Assembly (NCBI GenBank): GCA_026874595.1
Contig: CM049311.1
Coordinates: 45,261,676 to 45,325,675 of the forward strand
Origin: Sipunculus nudus
Lineage: Eukaryota > Annelida > Sipuncula > Golfingiida > Sipunculidae
Length of the DNA: 64,000 nucleotides
Direction of reading: 5' to 3'
The first letter of the stretch is position 1; each line of letters starts with the position of its first letter. This document shows positions 46,977 through 59,184 of this stretch, one piece after another. The notes beneath the pieces are model-generated. The model had not been told where the DNA came from. It was given only the letters and a program-made list of their open reading frames with translations, and did no database searches. A program made the translations under genes and the position numbers.

Positions 46977-49189
46977 TTTTCAAATGTCCTAGTCTGAAAC
47001 TTGCAGGTCCGAAACGTCCATTTTGCTGAAATCATAATGACTAAGGTAGATATGCAGGACTTAAGAGGATCAATATTAAATTTTAAAAATAAACCTCCAT
47101 CCATACTCCCAAACTTTGCACAGGTTCGCATTAGGCCTGTAGGCCTTGTTTATGAAAAAGTGTTAAAATTGAAGTAACCTGTAATAAGATGGGCATAACT
47201 GTCATTATGCAAGGCATGAACAAACTTTTCCTGATGACATTTCTAAAGAGTAAACAAAATGTGTCTGTTGAGACGTCAGATTAGTGGAGCAATTGGTCAT
47301 ATTCAAACCCACAATGAAATCTCGATGAAGGAAGTAATATTTTAGTAAACAATATTTTAATTGCAGAAATTGCAACCAGAATTAGGAAAGAGGGCACCGC
47401 CCTATATAAATTCTCCTCAGACGATACAATAATACAAATGCAACAAACTACTTGAGAACAAGAGCAAATTTACAACAGTGTAAACAGAATGATAATAATG
47501 TAAACATAAAGAATACCAATGCAGAGAACATGCAATATATTTGAAAGAGAGTCTACATTTAATTATTTGACATCATCTGGGTATTATTATAAGGTGACCG
47601 ACAAATTACTATGTGAAGCACTCATAGTTGCAAAAATACATGACCGAACATATCAGTTTTCGTTTTAGGTTCATCACTCCCCATTCAAGGAACATTCTAA
47701 AGAGTATTTAAGAATAAACCCTCTCGCTTTGTCTGACTTGCAAAAAAATAAATAGGAAAACATTATTCGGGGAGTGTTCCGCTTGATGCCCAAAAAGAAC
47801 AAAATGGATTATCAATACAATGGTTTGCATACACTAACAGATGTGCTTTCAGTGACCTACAACCCAGTCTCATTCTTGTAAGGAATATCTTTGCAGATGG
47901 GTTGCCTGGGTAGATTTCGTTCTACCTAAAGAAAGAACACAGTAACCATGAGTTTACTGGTCCAGCCATGTATCGTATATTGAAAATCATTTAAACTTGA
48001 TGAATCTGTTCATGTGACAGTGATTCGATGGTTCATCTTAGATCATGAGAACTGATCCTAGACGAGGCTGAACGAAAAAGCAAGTCCATGATTTGTCTGA
48101 AAGGTGATCCTTGACAAGTCTGAAATGACAGTAGTTCACAAGTTCTTCTGAGCACATGTAACCTGGACGAGGACGAAGTGAGTGTGATTCCTTGGTTTCT
48201 TATAGCTAGGTGCGTCTGAAGTGACAGCGTTTGACTTGCTTGTCTGAGAACTGGTCTAAGATGAGTGTGCATTATGGTGGTTCTCTGGATTTTCTGAGAA
48301 CAGATCCTGGATCAGTTCGAATAGCCGCCTTCAGCGAAGACAGTTCTGATGACGACATATGATGGTACGAGTAGAGTGGCATATTAACGCGATATGATGG
48401 TGTTCTCTCGAAAATTGTACTTTGTTGTCATTGCTTTTGTCACTGTGACATTAAAACTTTTGCACATTGGTGTATCTTATTTAGTACCCGACTGCAACAT
48501 ATTGGCAACATAATGTGTTTTTTTTTTATTTTTACTTAAGTTTTTGCGTTTTTTGGTCCAAAATTAAAAGACAGGGGTCGTACTGTTCACAGCCGCCGTG
48601 ACTATAGCAGTGGAACGTACTTGTAGCGACTTGCATGTGGTTACCCAAGTATTATTCAGGGATATACACGTAATTTAACCGACGCATCCCACAACTTAAG
48701 CAAGTCTAAATAAACTCTGATAGCCGAGATTATTATGAGTTTTCTCTCTTTTACAATTAATAATCGTATGGAGCTTATGATTTCACCTGAGTACGTGTTG
48801 GGTAGTGACCAATGCATCATCAGACTTATCTAACATTTAAGTTACCCATGATGCTAAGATAAGAGACAGCTGTTTACTGCATGGTTGGTCGTGGGGCTCC
48901 TCTATGATGTGTTTGACAACACCATGATGATACTGTCTTCTTCTGCCTTGAAACTTGCATCCTCTGACACAACATTTGATTCTGTAACAAGTGATATGCC
49001 AGGCTCAGGAGAACAGTTGAATAAACTTTCTATTACGATTGCCTTTGTCTAATAGACTTCTTGACATAAATAAATGACGTAGCTGCTATTAGCTATAATC
49101 AAATATTAATACAATAAAACATTGTCAGTCGAATTAAAACTCCACAACTCAGGAAATATAAATTACAGTGACTCACTTTTTGATTTCCA
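46977..49189. other. Low-repeat region, no gene called
   Basis: 2.2 kb. An imperfect repetition of 'gatcctagacgaggctgaa'/'gatccttgacaagtctgaa'/'aacctggacgaggacgaa' spans about 48030-48340. A minus-strand frame at 47861-47936 has a good acceptor (TTTCTTTAG) but ends in a stop before a usable donor. Confidence 0.4.
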
Positions 49190-49489
49190 CAGAGGACCTG
49201 TCTGTACCAGTTAGCATGTGAAATTTGGAATTCCTGGGTCTTTCAGTTACGATTTGTGCCATGTTAACAGACTGATCGATGGTTTCTGATGTTTTTGCTG
49301 CTTTACTCGGAGTATATACGTAACAGTGAACTACAGTTTGGTTACGACAGATGACCTTTCAGGACCCGTCAGCGTGTGAAGTTTGAACTTCCTGGGCCTT
49401 GTGATAACGTTTTGTGCCCTGTCAACGGACGAACGATGGACAAGGGGTGATCGCTATAGCTCAGGTGACTTTCAATCAGCTGCGCCAAT
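49190..49489 (-). mobile_element. Type-A element 5' fragment, minus strand
   Basis: Reading minus: hairpin remnant CAGCTGATTGAAAGTCACCT, GAGCTATAGCGATCA, then GTTGACAGGGCACAAAACG and, one short unit later, GTTAACATGGCACAAATCG. The microsatellite is reduced to 'tccatcgttcgtccg'. No 3' end is found. The only type-A copy here on the minus strand; old. Confidence 0.7.
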
Positions 49490-49662
49490 TAAAACTATAA
49501 TATGTCAGTGAAAAACAGTCAAACTTCAAATTATTTGTATTTTGGCCTTATAGAGTCCTTGGAAATAGAAATAGGAGCAGGTCTTGTTGGCTATACATAA
49601 ATATAAATAATACAACCGAGTCGGTGAAAAACAATAAACCTTCACATAGTAATGTAACTCAC

Positions 49663-49752
49663 CGATAATCTGCCCGACGTGGTAGTTATATACGGTGAAC
49701 TCGTGGTGTTTGAAACATATATCGCCTTTGATCACCAAGAATCGGCTGTTTT
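49663..49752 (-). CDS. Candidate host exon (90 nt), protein not recognised
   Basis: Minus strand. Acceptor: pyrimidine-rich TTTTTGTTCATTTTTCAG. Donor: GTGAGT. Open frame NSRFLVIKGDICFKHHEFTV, YNYHVGQII, starting with 2 nt and ending with 1 nt of split codons. The 127-nt exon at 60294-60420 ends with 1 nt, so joining restores a GAA codon: the two exons are in phase. Base composition is GC-richer than the flanks. I do not recognise the family; the segment is hydrophilic with aromatic residues and looks like globular protein. No downstream exon is confirmed. Confidence 0.6.
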
Positions 49753-50821
49753 CTGAAAAATGAACAAAAAGAAAAGCACTGCATTACATACTTCACGTCC
49801 GGACTGTTAACCTGACCTTGATTTTGGATGCTCTTCCATAAGGCTTGAGCAGGGTTGGTATTAGGATTTTACTTTTAAAGGAGCAATCCCCCTTGATATT
49901 TATTTGAGCGGAAATAAAAATTTTTGAGGCTAAATTTATCAATAATTATATTACAGGTATTTATATTGCTACTCCTCTTTTAACCAAATTTATATTTGTT
50001 ATTTATAATCCTTTAAATTAGTTTATTAGTAATTATTCAAAATCATTCTTACATAATTGTATAAAATAAAAAAAAAAATAACAAGGTATCACCCAGCTAT
50101 CAAAATATTTTCTCAATGAATTTATTCCTACATAATATTAAGAGCTTCATTTTATTGCTGGAAAAAAATCATTTGATTATAAAGAAACTATTTTGAAAAC
50201 TGATCATCTCATGATCTATAGGTTTCTTGACTGAAGACCTGACATAAATTAAAAAACATTGAAAAATTAAAAAAGATTATAACACGAATATACCATAAAT
50301 CAAAAAAATAATTCATTTGTTTTTGTCTTCAAGATTAGTTCAGAGCATAAGGTTTACTAATATACCAATACGGATCGCAACAATACAACATTACAAAACA
50401 TTTTAAAACGGCTGATACAGGAAACTTTTACAGTCTATTAGTCTGGAAAGCATTTTAAATTCAAATCGTTCATCAACAAGCATTTTCAGTTTCAGTCTCG
50501 TCCTCGATCTGTATGATGAAGCGAGCTGATATCCAAATAATCACCATGAAATACAATGCTAATGCACAGGAACGCACTGTCGAGGATTAATGCCATTTTA
50601 TTTACTGAAAACCAAACATGTCCAATGTATTTTGGCATCGTTTTCGTTTGCCATCGCCGCGGTTTCTTCCGTTCTGCAAACGGTGCGCATATTTTCTGCC
50701 ACTATATTAGTAGAGTTGCCAGTGGGGGGTACCTGAGATTTGTCTATAGTGCAAGGTTTTCAAGGTCAGATATTCAAATGAAACCATGTTCACAATAATT
50801 TAGTTGATCTAAAACTTTAAT
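49753..50821. other. Intron-like AT-rich region
   Basis: Lies between candidate exons. No repeat ends. A plus-strand frame 50556-50798 (80 codons) has no recognised content. Confidence 0.4.
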
Positions 50822-51030
50822 GTGCAAATTAGGTCGGCCATAGATGGAAATCCTACTGTCTTTAATATCTTAACGGAAAACATTGGAAACTATTTGATAG
50901 CATTTGGACAAAAATGGAATGTAGACATAGGTTTACTTGGTCAAAAAATGGTAAAAGACCATCGGAACAAATGCCTGGTGTTGCATTTTTATTATTTTGG
51001 AAATGCAAATTACAGTGCTCAGTCCTTGCA
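50822..51030 (-). repeat. F-type degenerate repeat, minus copy
   Basis: The minus strand shares with 59990-60160 the order 'aatttgcatttt..aaaataa', 'tgttccgatggtctttta', 'tttgaccaagtaaacctatgtctacattccatttttgtccaaa'. Interspersed, non-coding. Confidence 0.6.
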
Positions 51031-51208
51031 GTAAAATTTGTTTTCCCCAAATATATATTTAAAACATTGATATGTGGTCAAATATATTACTAAAGCCGAG
51101 GTTCCTTACTCAGAGATCGATTTGAGAACCTAGCATTGAGTGGTCCGTGTACCATTTAATGGTCAGTGTACCATTCAATCCAGATGTAAGACGGGGTGTT
51201 CTTTCTAT

Positions 51209-51976
51209 TGTTACGGAACCTAATATAAACAGATCGCGTATGCGTGATGAACACAAATTTTGTAATGGAGATAAAAAAAAATCAGATTCTGTAACACTAG
51301 GCAGCGGGAAATGTCTAGGGTAATGAATAAAGAAGTCAGTGGTTTTTTTTTTGTTAACAAATAACTATAATTTATTCCTAAAACAACCCTAACAATACAA
51401 TACACTAAATCAATACAATTATACAGTGAAACAGCGGTATAGCAACAAGTCAATACAATCACACAGAATGGTACAATACCTGGATACCAACAGTGTCACC
51501 AAAATAAGTCCTTTGAATGTAAGCTCTCGGAGAATGACAGTCCAGTGGAAAGTTCTTGCAACAACACAGAAAGTAAACTGAAGTCCAAATGTATAAAATC
51601 CAGGAAAGTCCTTGAAATATCTATAATTGCCGCATTCGTCAGATAAGGTCTTAGAATCTGACACGCTTCTGCGTCCGCTAGTATCTGCTCTGCTGTCTGC
51701 CTCCTGGTTCTAAAAATAACAGCCCTTTATATACCTTCACACCTCAAGCCGGGAACCTTCTACTTCTCGAACAGTCTATAAGGTCTGGCCCAACACACGT
51801 TTCAGGAATTCTCTAGAAAGAACAGCGCTATGTATCTCCACATATACCAGGCTAATCACGTGAACCACGACCAAGCGTGAAAACTCAAGGCCCACATGAC
51901 AACAAGAGTTCAACCAGTACGGAATGTAACAACAACACAAGTTACGCCCGTGTCACATAATAGAGAACCTGTAACA
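51209..51976 (-). mobile_element. Solo LTR, family L2, copy 2
   Basis: 768 bp. Plus-strand ends TGTTACGGAACC and CCTGTAACA (TG...CA, mutually inverted TGTTAC/GTAACA). Perfect 4-bp duplication CTAT at 51205-51208 and 51977-51980. On the minus strand GGTATATAAAGGGC is a good TATA box (about 51730), which sets the orientation. Similar over most of its length to 33843-34647. No interior remains. Confidence 0.82.
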
Positions 51977-51980
51977 CTAT

Positions 51981-54117
51981 GCTTAATATTATGATGTAGA
52001 ATCTTAAGGTTCAGCGGGTTAGTCATTTATATATAAATTTCACGAACGGTAACGGATGCTCCTTGATCCTATTTATTATCCTTAACCTAGCTGGTTAATG
52101 TATGTTATATTGTGAGTAGTTCCAGATATATAGATATGTATTTAAAAAATATAAGGATATAAGAACATTTTACATTTACAACGTCTGTCACACCACTTGG
52201 GATGTGAACTTCTAGGTTCTTTTCAGTCAGTCAAAATAACAAGCAGACCACGCATTAACACACCAAAGAAAAACTCAAAGACAGTCATAAGATAAAAAAT
52301 ATATATATATAACAACAACTAAATGGGTTACTTACAAATCTCTGCCGGGGGGGGGGGGGGGGGGTGTCATCAGCACAAATATCACAATAATCTCGCTAAC
52401 GTACTGAATCCATAATCCGATCAACAATTAAAAATTTCAAAATGCTCCAGATCACATGAATCCCCGCTTTCACGTAACGTCTAGACGTTCTAGTGGCCCC
52501 TGGCGTTACGGAGTGTACACGGTGTTACATGTGTACACGGAGCATAAATCAATCCGAGAGTAATACAGATGGTCACAACACACGACTGGTTATTAATGCG
52601 GTATAACTGTTAATCGCCCGTAAAACATAGTTCGCGTGCCGCACACCGAATGTTCTAGTAGGGCCCTGAATCAACGACTTTCTCAGCAGCAGTTTACTGT
52701 AGCCCTCATGTTACCGGATACCGAACAAACGCACCCTTTAACGAAATTCAGCACCATCAAAAGTTTCGCGTCAAGACAAAGTCCCCTTGCCTGTTCCTGG
52801 AAGCGGGCACCATCACAAGAATGCCTGTCCTTCGGCAAACAATATCACTGTCTCTGAAGTACTTTACAGATCGAATATCAACAAGGTTGCATCTTCAAAC
52901 GTAGACTGTCAATAACCACTGATCCATATGGACACACAGAAGTTAGCAGACCAGCTAGTTGGACTGCTGAAGCATGCTAAGGTGACGCTACACTCACGAA
53001 GCACTCCGGCTCTTCTCAAGATTACTAGAATTCGCGCCTTATTTGAGAATCCTGACGTTGCAACTCCCGCTAGACCTCTCCGCCAATCAGCACTTCCATC
53101 CACGATGTCCGTTTTCAACACACATCAAACCTAACGCAGACACGCCCCCAGTGGATGATTATGTGGGAAAACTCCCCTTAACAAATTCGCAGACAAGACG
53201 TCGCCTACCAGACACAGTTACTGTGGAGACCGTCATACAAGATCGGTTCTTATGAGTCTATGCTACACAGAAATGAACATCAAAGTATGCAGGTGGTGCC
53301 TACTGATTGCTAAACTACTTTGTAATTTACATTTAATGAAACACGTGATCTTCCTGAGTTTCTCATGCTTAATGGCTAAACATGATACTCTAAAAAAAAA
53401 AACTTGCAAAACAATTATCCCTATACCTAAATATACAAAGTCACAGTCCTCTGGTGACATCGCCTACAAAGCCATTTGGCCACTCCTCATATGACGAGGC
53501 AAGCAGTTTTACCATCTGTATGGAATCCATTTGGTTTATAGGATCATGCAGGGACCAGTTCAGATCAACTGGAATAAATATTCATTCTTATACACAATAT
53601 CACATTTTACCCTGTTTAATCTGATATTATATACAATATCATATATGTTGCTATTAAATGACAAAATTTATTTTCTCTTGACACTTACGTGTTGGGTTGG
53701 AATATTCAACCTGTAGGTGATATATGTTTGGCTATCCTTTTATTCAAGGCCAGAAGTTTAATTCACCCAAATATTTAATAGAAGCAAAAGTGCCATTAGA
53801 ACTGTTTTTTTCTTGTGAATATGATTGGACAGTGATGTATATCTATACCATACATAAAAATCAAGGTATTTGGCGATGTAAATAGTTCTACTTGTTGTAT
53901 CTTCCTCTCTGCTTTTGGCTTGCATTATTTTGGTATACCGATTATGTAAAACATGCACCCTGTTTGTTTATCTAATTTGCATATTAAGGAAAAATTTCTG
54001 ATCTTGTGAAAATCTATGACCAGGATGGCCTGATGCACGAAAAAACCATGTTTTTTTTATTTAGGATATGTTCCTGTTAAAAACATTTTTAATAGGTTTC
54101 GTTTGAACCCATAAAGC
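51981..54117. other. Region without recognised genes; G-run at 52348-52365
   Basis: About 2.1 kb. GC-richer at 52440-53250, with 60-73-codon frames on both strands (e.g. 52928-53134 plus) that lack motifs. An 18-base G run lies at 52348-52365. The GC rise could mark an old mobile element interior or a regulatory region; I cannot decide. Confidence 0.4.
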
Positions 54118-54480
54118 GGGGTTTTAACGTGCACGCAAACGTTTCGCAAAGGATGCGATTATCGAAAAAATGGCAAAGTCCAGCATACGTATTCGAGGCT
54201 CCAAAAGTTCGCCAAACATACTGGGCGTCGCCTTACATAGTCAGGTGGCTTAACGAAATTATCGTTACAAGCCGGATAAAAGCACCAAATGTCCAAATAG
54301 TCAGGTAACTTAACGGAATTTTTGTTACATATCGAACAAAAACACCATTTTTGGAAGTAGTATCTTCCAGTCTGTCTTTCAGGTGCCCATTCAGTAGGCT
54401 AGAGTCCACAATAGCAGGGCAAAAAATGACCTTTACAACTATGAAGGGAACGCGGTAAAGTCGGTTGAACCTATATTTCA
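54118..54480 (+). repeat. E-type repeat fragment and linked G-type piece
   Basis: 54130-54235 matches 60812-60920: 'cgtttcgcaaaggatgcgattatcgaaaaaatggcaaagtccagcat' versus 'cgattcgcgaaggatgcaaatgtcgaaaaaaatgacatagtccaacat'. Then 54240-54400 carries inverted pieces of the G repeat ('ggataaaagcacc'). Confidence 0.6.
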
Positions 54481-55603
54481 TTTTCATTTAATCAATATAC
54501 ATATTAAGAACACCTTAATATATCAAACATCTGTTTGTTGCAGTAAATATGACCAAACCAGTTCAAAGGTTAAGTATAGCCAGCTTCAGGTCAGACGGTC
54601 TCGTCATCCGTTCATACTTTAATTGGCCCCACGTTTTATATAACCTTAAATATTGGAGCTCAGTTTTTAAGAAAAAGATATTAATCAAAACTGTTTAATT
54701 GTTCAGCTGATAATGATCATACAAGTGTGGGTGCGATCTGGGCAGCTCAGTGTATGTGAGAATACATTCACAGTCTACATGGACTGGACCATTATTTTTC
54801 CTGGACAGCACCTGTATAGGATTTAATGTGTATCATACCATACACTTGTCGTCTATTCCAGCAAGACCATTTGTTTAAATACTGTGTCTTAATATGTAGT
54901 TACAAAGAAGACAGGTTATTGAAACAATTTGTTGAGCTGCCTAAATATTTGACCATTGAGGGACTGTGCATTAATGCATCTCAGTCACAATAAATGACAT
55001 ACAGGCAAGTGAGACAGTTCACAGAATTATAACATAAAGCGGCATTTGTTTACAATTATCCTAAATAATACTTAACTGAAATGACTAATTTGGCTTGTGG
55101 TTTTGTTCAGATCTATGCACTGTGAGACTGTGGATACCTTTAGAGTGCGAATTAAGTTATAATGAAGACTTATAAAGATCAGCTGGGTGTTTTATTCGTT
55201 TAGAATAAATATGTCTCTATAAAAATAAATGTCAATAATATTATCAAATTGCATTGTTCAGACCAAGTTTTATTATTTAAAATGTTTAGACATAGGAGGA
55301 AATATCCGATTCCGTTAACGTAAATTGTTTATGATTATAACATTATGTAATGAATATGAATATGTTTAAGTTGTATTATAATGCTGAGACCGCCATTTTA
55401 GTGCAAGTCTAAAGTTTTGTAGAATCAAACATGATATAACTACCAGGAAAAGGGGGTTTTGTCAAAAGTTTACATCCATGTTTTGTTGTTGTTGTCAATG
55501 TTGGATTCCTAAACCTAAATACCTTAGGGGTGAATTTCATAGTGTGTTTGGAGTAACAGATTACAGATACAGATTGTTATTCAGACATATACTATCAAGC
55601 TTT
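54481..55603. other. AT-rich region, nothing recognised
   Basis: 1.1 kb without repeat ends, splice-bounded frames or RNA genes. Confidence 0.5.
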
Positions 55604-57052
55604 TTAGCTCAGCTGACTGTAAGTCAACTGAGGTATAGTAATGGCGCTTTGTCCGTCGTCCGTCCGGTCGTCCGTTAGCAGGGCACAAATCGTAACTGCT
55701 GGTCCTATATATGTGACCTATATCCTCTGGGCTATGGGGCTTGAAAGTACCCCCCAGAATAATCAAAAATATAATACAAAACCTCCAATATCTTGATAAT
55801 TAATGCATGGATTGTCATGAATCTTGCCTTGAATATTGACCATAACTAATTTTGTCAGTTCAAGAAAAGTGATGGCGCCACCTGTATTATTTGTCATTTT
55901 AACGAATATTTTTCTATTTTTTTTTTTTTTTACTATAAAATGACAACAATCGGGTCAGTTTCTCAGCTGTAATTAAATCTAGTGCCCCAAAACCTGGCGT
56001 GCTTATTGATCACAAGTGGATGCCATATAGTAATCACCTTGTCTTTCTAGCTGTTCGTCTGTCTGTCTGTCCATCCGTCCATCAACACAAATTTTTTTCC
56101 AGGTGATAACCGCAGGTTGTATTGACACATCGATTTCAAACTTGACTTACGTATGGCCTACCACTAAAACAAGAACCTATATGATTTTGGGGTAACGAGG
56201 TCAAAGGTCAAGGTCAAAGGACTCTCTTATTCAAAAAGATTATGGCTGCATTTTAAGCCAAGCTCTTCATCCAAAACTTTCCATTTTGGGCATTTAGCTG
56301 ACTTGAAGGTATGGGGTTACATGGTCAAAGGTCAAGGTCACAGGGGCCATCTGTTCACAAATTAGTTTCCAGATGATATCTCCAGTTTTTTTGACATATT
56401 GGTTTCAAACTAAACTTATATATGACTCGCTACTTAAGTAAGAACCGTGTCGATTTTGGGGTCCAACGGTCAAAGGTCAAGGTCACAGGACTCATTTCTT
56501 TAAAAAGAATGCATATGCATTTGAAGCTAAACTTTTCACTGCAAACCTTCCATTTTCAAGATGTTGCTAATCTGCCAATAGAGAAAGATTCTGTTCAATT
56601 TTGGGGTCATGAGGTCAAAGGTCAAGGTCACAGTACCCGCTTATTTAGAAAGATTGTGGATGCATTTTAAGCCAAACTTGATAACAACAGTTTGGCTTGA
56701 AATATTGGTTTCAAACTTGACTTATATGGCCCACCACTAAAGTAATAACTGTTGATCCTGGGGTCATGAGATCAAAGGTCAAGGTCACAGGACCAACCAC
56801 TTTAGAAAGATTGTGGATGCATTTTAAGCCAAACTTTTCATCTCAATCCTTTCATCATCAACATGTGATGCGCCTCAGAGGTTAAGGTCACAGGGCCAAT
56901 CCATTCACAAATTAGTTTATGGATGATAACTCCAGTTTGGGTAGACAGGTTGGCTTCAAAATGATCACAGGACCAATATTGTGGAAAACCTCATAAACAT
57001 ATATCCTTATGGACAAATGCAGCTGAGCGTCGAAACCCATGGGTCCCTAGTT
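55604..57052 (+). mobile_element. Type-A-ended element with nuclear-receptor-like repeat core
   Basis: 5' end TTAGCTCAGCTGACTGTAAG, microsatellite (55648-55676), and one type-A unit (GGTGGCGCCACC variant GATGGCGCCACC at 55870). A second GTCT/GTCC tract (56055-56080) follows, then a different core of about 110-160-bp units, each with GGTCAAAGGTCAAGGTCA. The 3' end is GCAGCTGAGCGTCGAAACCC, ATGGGTCCCTAGTT. This looks like a composite: a second element's leader and core inside type-A ends. Non-coding. Confidence 0.78.
56198..56787 (+). repeat. Five repeats of AGGTCA-type half-site clusters
   Basis: GGTCAAAGGTCAAGGTCA or a one-base variant at 56198-56216, 56322-56340, 56467-56485, 56612-56630 and 56769-56787, with a decayed sixth near 56879. 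Each is a DR1 pair (AGGTCA A AGGTCA) overlapping TCAAGGTCA. Known: DR1 binds RXR/HNF4-type receptors and TCAAGGTCA binds ERR/FTZ-F1-type monomers. Binding here is untested. Confidence 0.8.
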
Positions 57053-57880
57053 TATTTATAGACATCTTGTTTGCGATTAAATCAGGTCTTAAAGATATTT
57101 GTTACCTAATAGAATATTCTGTGAAAATGATTAAACCGCAGGCTTGCATATAATATAGAAAAATTAATCATATATCTATGGTATTTATTTTTACATTCCC
57201 AAAATAAAACAGAAAACAGGGAGTAAGTTAGAGTCATGGGATGCAGGTATAAGAAAAGAATATGAAATGTAGGGTAATATGCTACAGTACATGGTCTCTA
57301 GATGAAATAATGAAAAAACTGGTAACACCATATTTATTAAGCCACTGAAGAAAACCACTTTATAAACAAGACAGTTTGCTTCTTAACAAAAATGCAAGAC
57401 AGATTTATTGTAAAAAATACTACAATATACGAAAAAGGCTAAAAGACAGAATACATTGGATCATCTGCAATTAAATCTTGAAAATTTAGAACGCTTATTT
57501 TCCGGCTAACAAAAAATATGGCAGGATAATCGTAGACTGATAACGTTTATATTTTGCTATGGCATTTACGCGTAAAATATGACTATATGCGAAGTCTGGA
57601 TCCAAAATTAAAGTCGGCTACCATGACCGCAAAAACAGTTATCAATAATTCCTAATAGACAATACTCTTCAACTCAGACAAAAGGTATAAAGAATTATTA
57701 AACAAACAAACTATGTTAATATATGTTCCTCTTCACTATAACATTTTGCGTCAAATTTTCACCATGGTTGATGACCGCTATTTTGAGATCTGTCATGAAC
57801 ACGTGACATTTGGTGTTATGTTGGCTTCTTGTGCACATTAAAAAAATAAACATTTTAGACTGGAAGGTATTTTTCTTTTT
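57053..57880. other. AT-rich region, nothing recognised
   Basis: No element ends, exon signals or RNA genes seen. Confidence 0.5.
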
Positions 57881-58160
57881 TTTTAAGTTGGTATATTATT
57901 TGCAATATTCTATCCCGATAAAACGGATCTAAAGTGATTTTTCCTTTCCCTGACCCTTCACATTTTTATGTTAATTTTGTTATTTCGGTGAGCAAGGGCC
58001 AAATAGGTTGTTGGCGCTAAAACGAAACTAGTAAGTACTTGACCTCTAGAATCGACCCGCTGGATGTACTCTATCAACCTAAAAAGTTTGGTGCTTTTAT
58101 CCGATCTGTTACTATATGGTTCAAATTTGACACTAAGCCACCTGACTTAAAGCAAAGCTT
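57881..58160 (+). repeat. G-type repeat, copy 1
   Basis: Collinear with 58865-59135: 'ggtatattatttgcaatattc', 'gtgatttttcctttccctgaccctt', 'ggtgcttttatccgatctgt', 'aatttgacactaagccacctgact'. About 270 bp, direct orientation, diverged. Confidence 0.65.
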
Positions 58161-58864
58161 GATTGTACGCCTCTTTGCAAATGTAACTACCCAAGTATAT
58201 TCCACAATGTGCCAGAACAACTAACATGACGCATTGTACTAGTAACCTTTTGGCTTTAATAATATGACCGGTTTATTTGATAAAGCAGTCTGAAGGATTT
58301 TATTTCTATATAATATTTCAATTTGTAGTGAATCTTGAAACAAGTGATGTATAATTGGTATTTTGTCAACATATTATTAGGAATGTGCTCGCACTCTTGT
58401 GACATGGCGACTATGATAGTTAATAAAATAATTCTAATAAAAAATCATTGTGCTGGCCCAGAAGATTAGGTTTTAAATTTGCAATGAATTACAGAGGACA
58501 GTTGCAATGAATAACAAGAACAAATTAAAATTTGAACCTTAGGTTGATCTTGATCGGAAATACGGTTTATCGGTCATATTTCGTTCAAATTCCAGTAGCC
58601 GCTAAGGCAACTATCCGTATTTAGAAACCTTTAATACTTTCCCAAAAACTTAATCACAAGCTCAACAATAATAAACAAGAAAAATATTTACACATTTTTT
58701 TCGTTTATACACTTCATATATTGGTTTAACGATTTCATGTAGCTTTCCCAGTCCCGAATTTTAGAAAAGGTATGGTCACGTGACCATTCTACATTTTTTG
58801 GGCCAAAGATGAATAATATTACAATGTAAATGGTATTGATAGAAAGAACACTTCTGTGGCTTTT
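58161..58864. other. Spacer between G-type repeats
   Basis: AT-rich, no recognised feature. Confidence 0.45.
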
Positions 58865-59135
58865 TTTTGGTATATAATTTACTATATTCCATTCAACCGT
58901 AGTGTATCTAAGGTAATTTTCCTTCCCTACCCCTCTTCATTTTCATGCGAAAAGAGGGTACTGTGATAAGCAAGGCGCAGATGGTTTCCAGGCTCTGAAA
59001 CGTATCTCGTGGATACTCCATGAGGGCACCTCCTCTGAAATCATCCGTTTTGGTATACTCTACCCATATACAAACTTTGGTGCTTTTATCCGATCTGTAA
59101 CGATATAGCCAAAATCTGACGCTAACCCACCTGAC
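58865..59135 (+). repeat. G-type repeat, copy 2
   Basis: Direct copy of 57881-58160, joined at its right to an E-like piece ('catgcgcggacattcggatgcgtcgttaatcgttcgcaag', 59138-59178). Confidence 0.65.
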
Positions 59136-59184
59136 TAACATGCGCGGACATTCGGATGCGTCGTTAATCGTTCGCAAGAAAATT

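Noticed and set aside
47861-47936. Possible minus-strand exon after TTTCTTTAG
   Set aside because: The open frame ends in a stop before a usable donor, and the phase required by the 49663-49752 exon gives an early stop.
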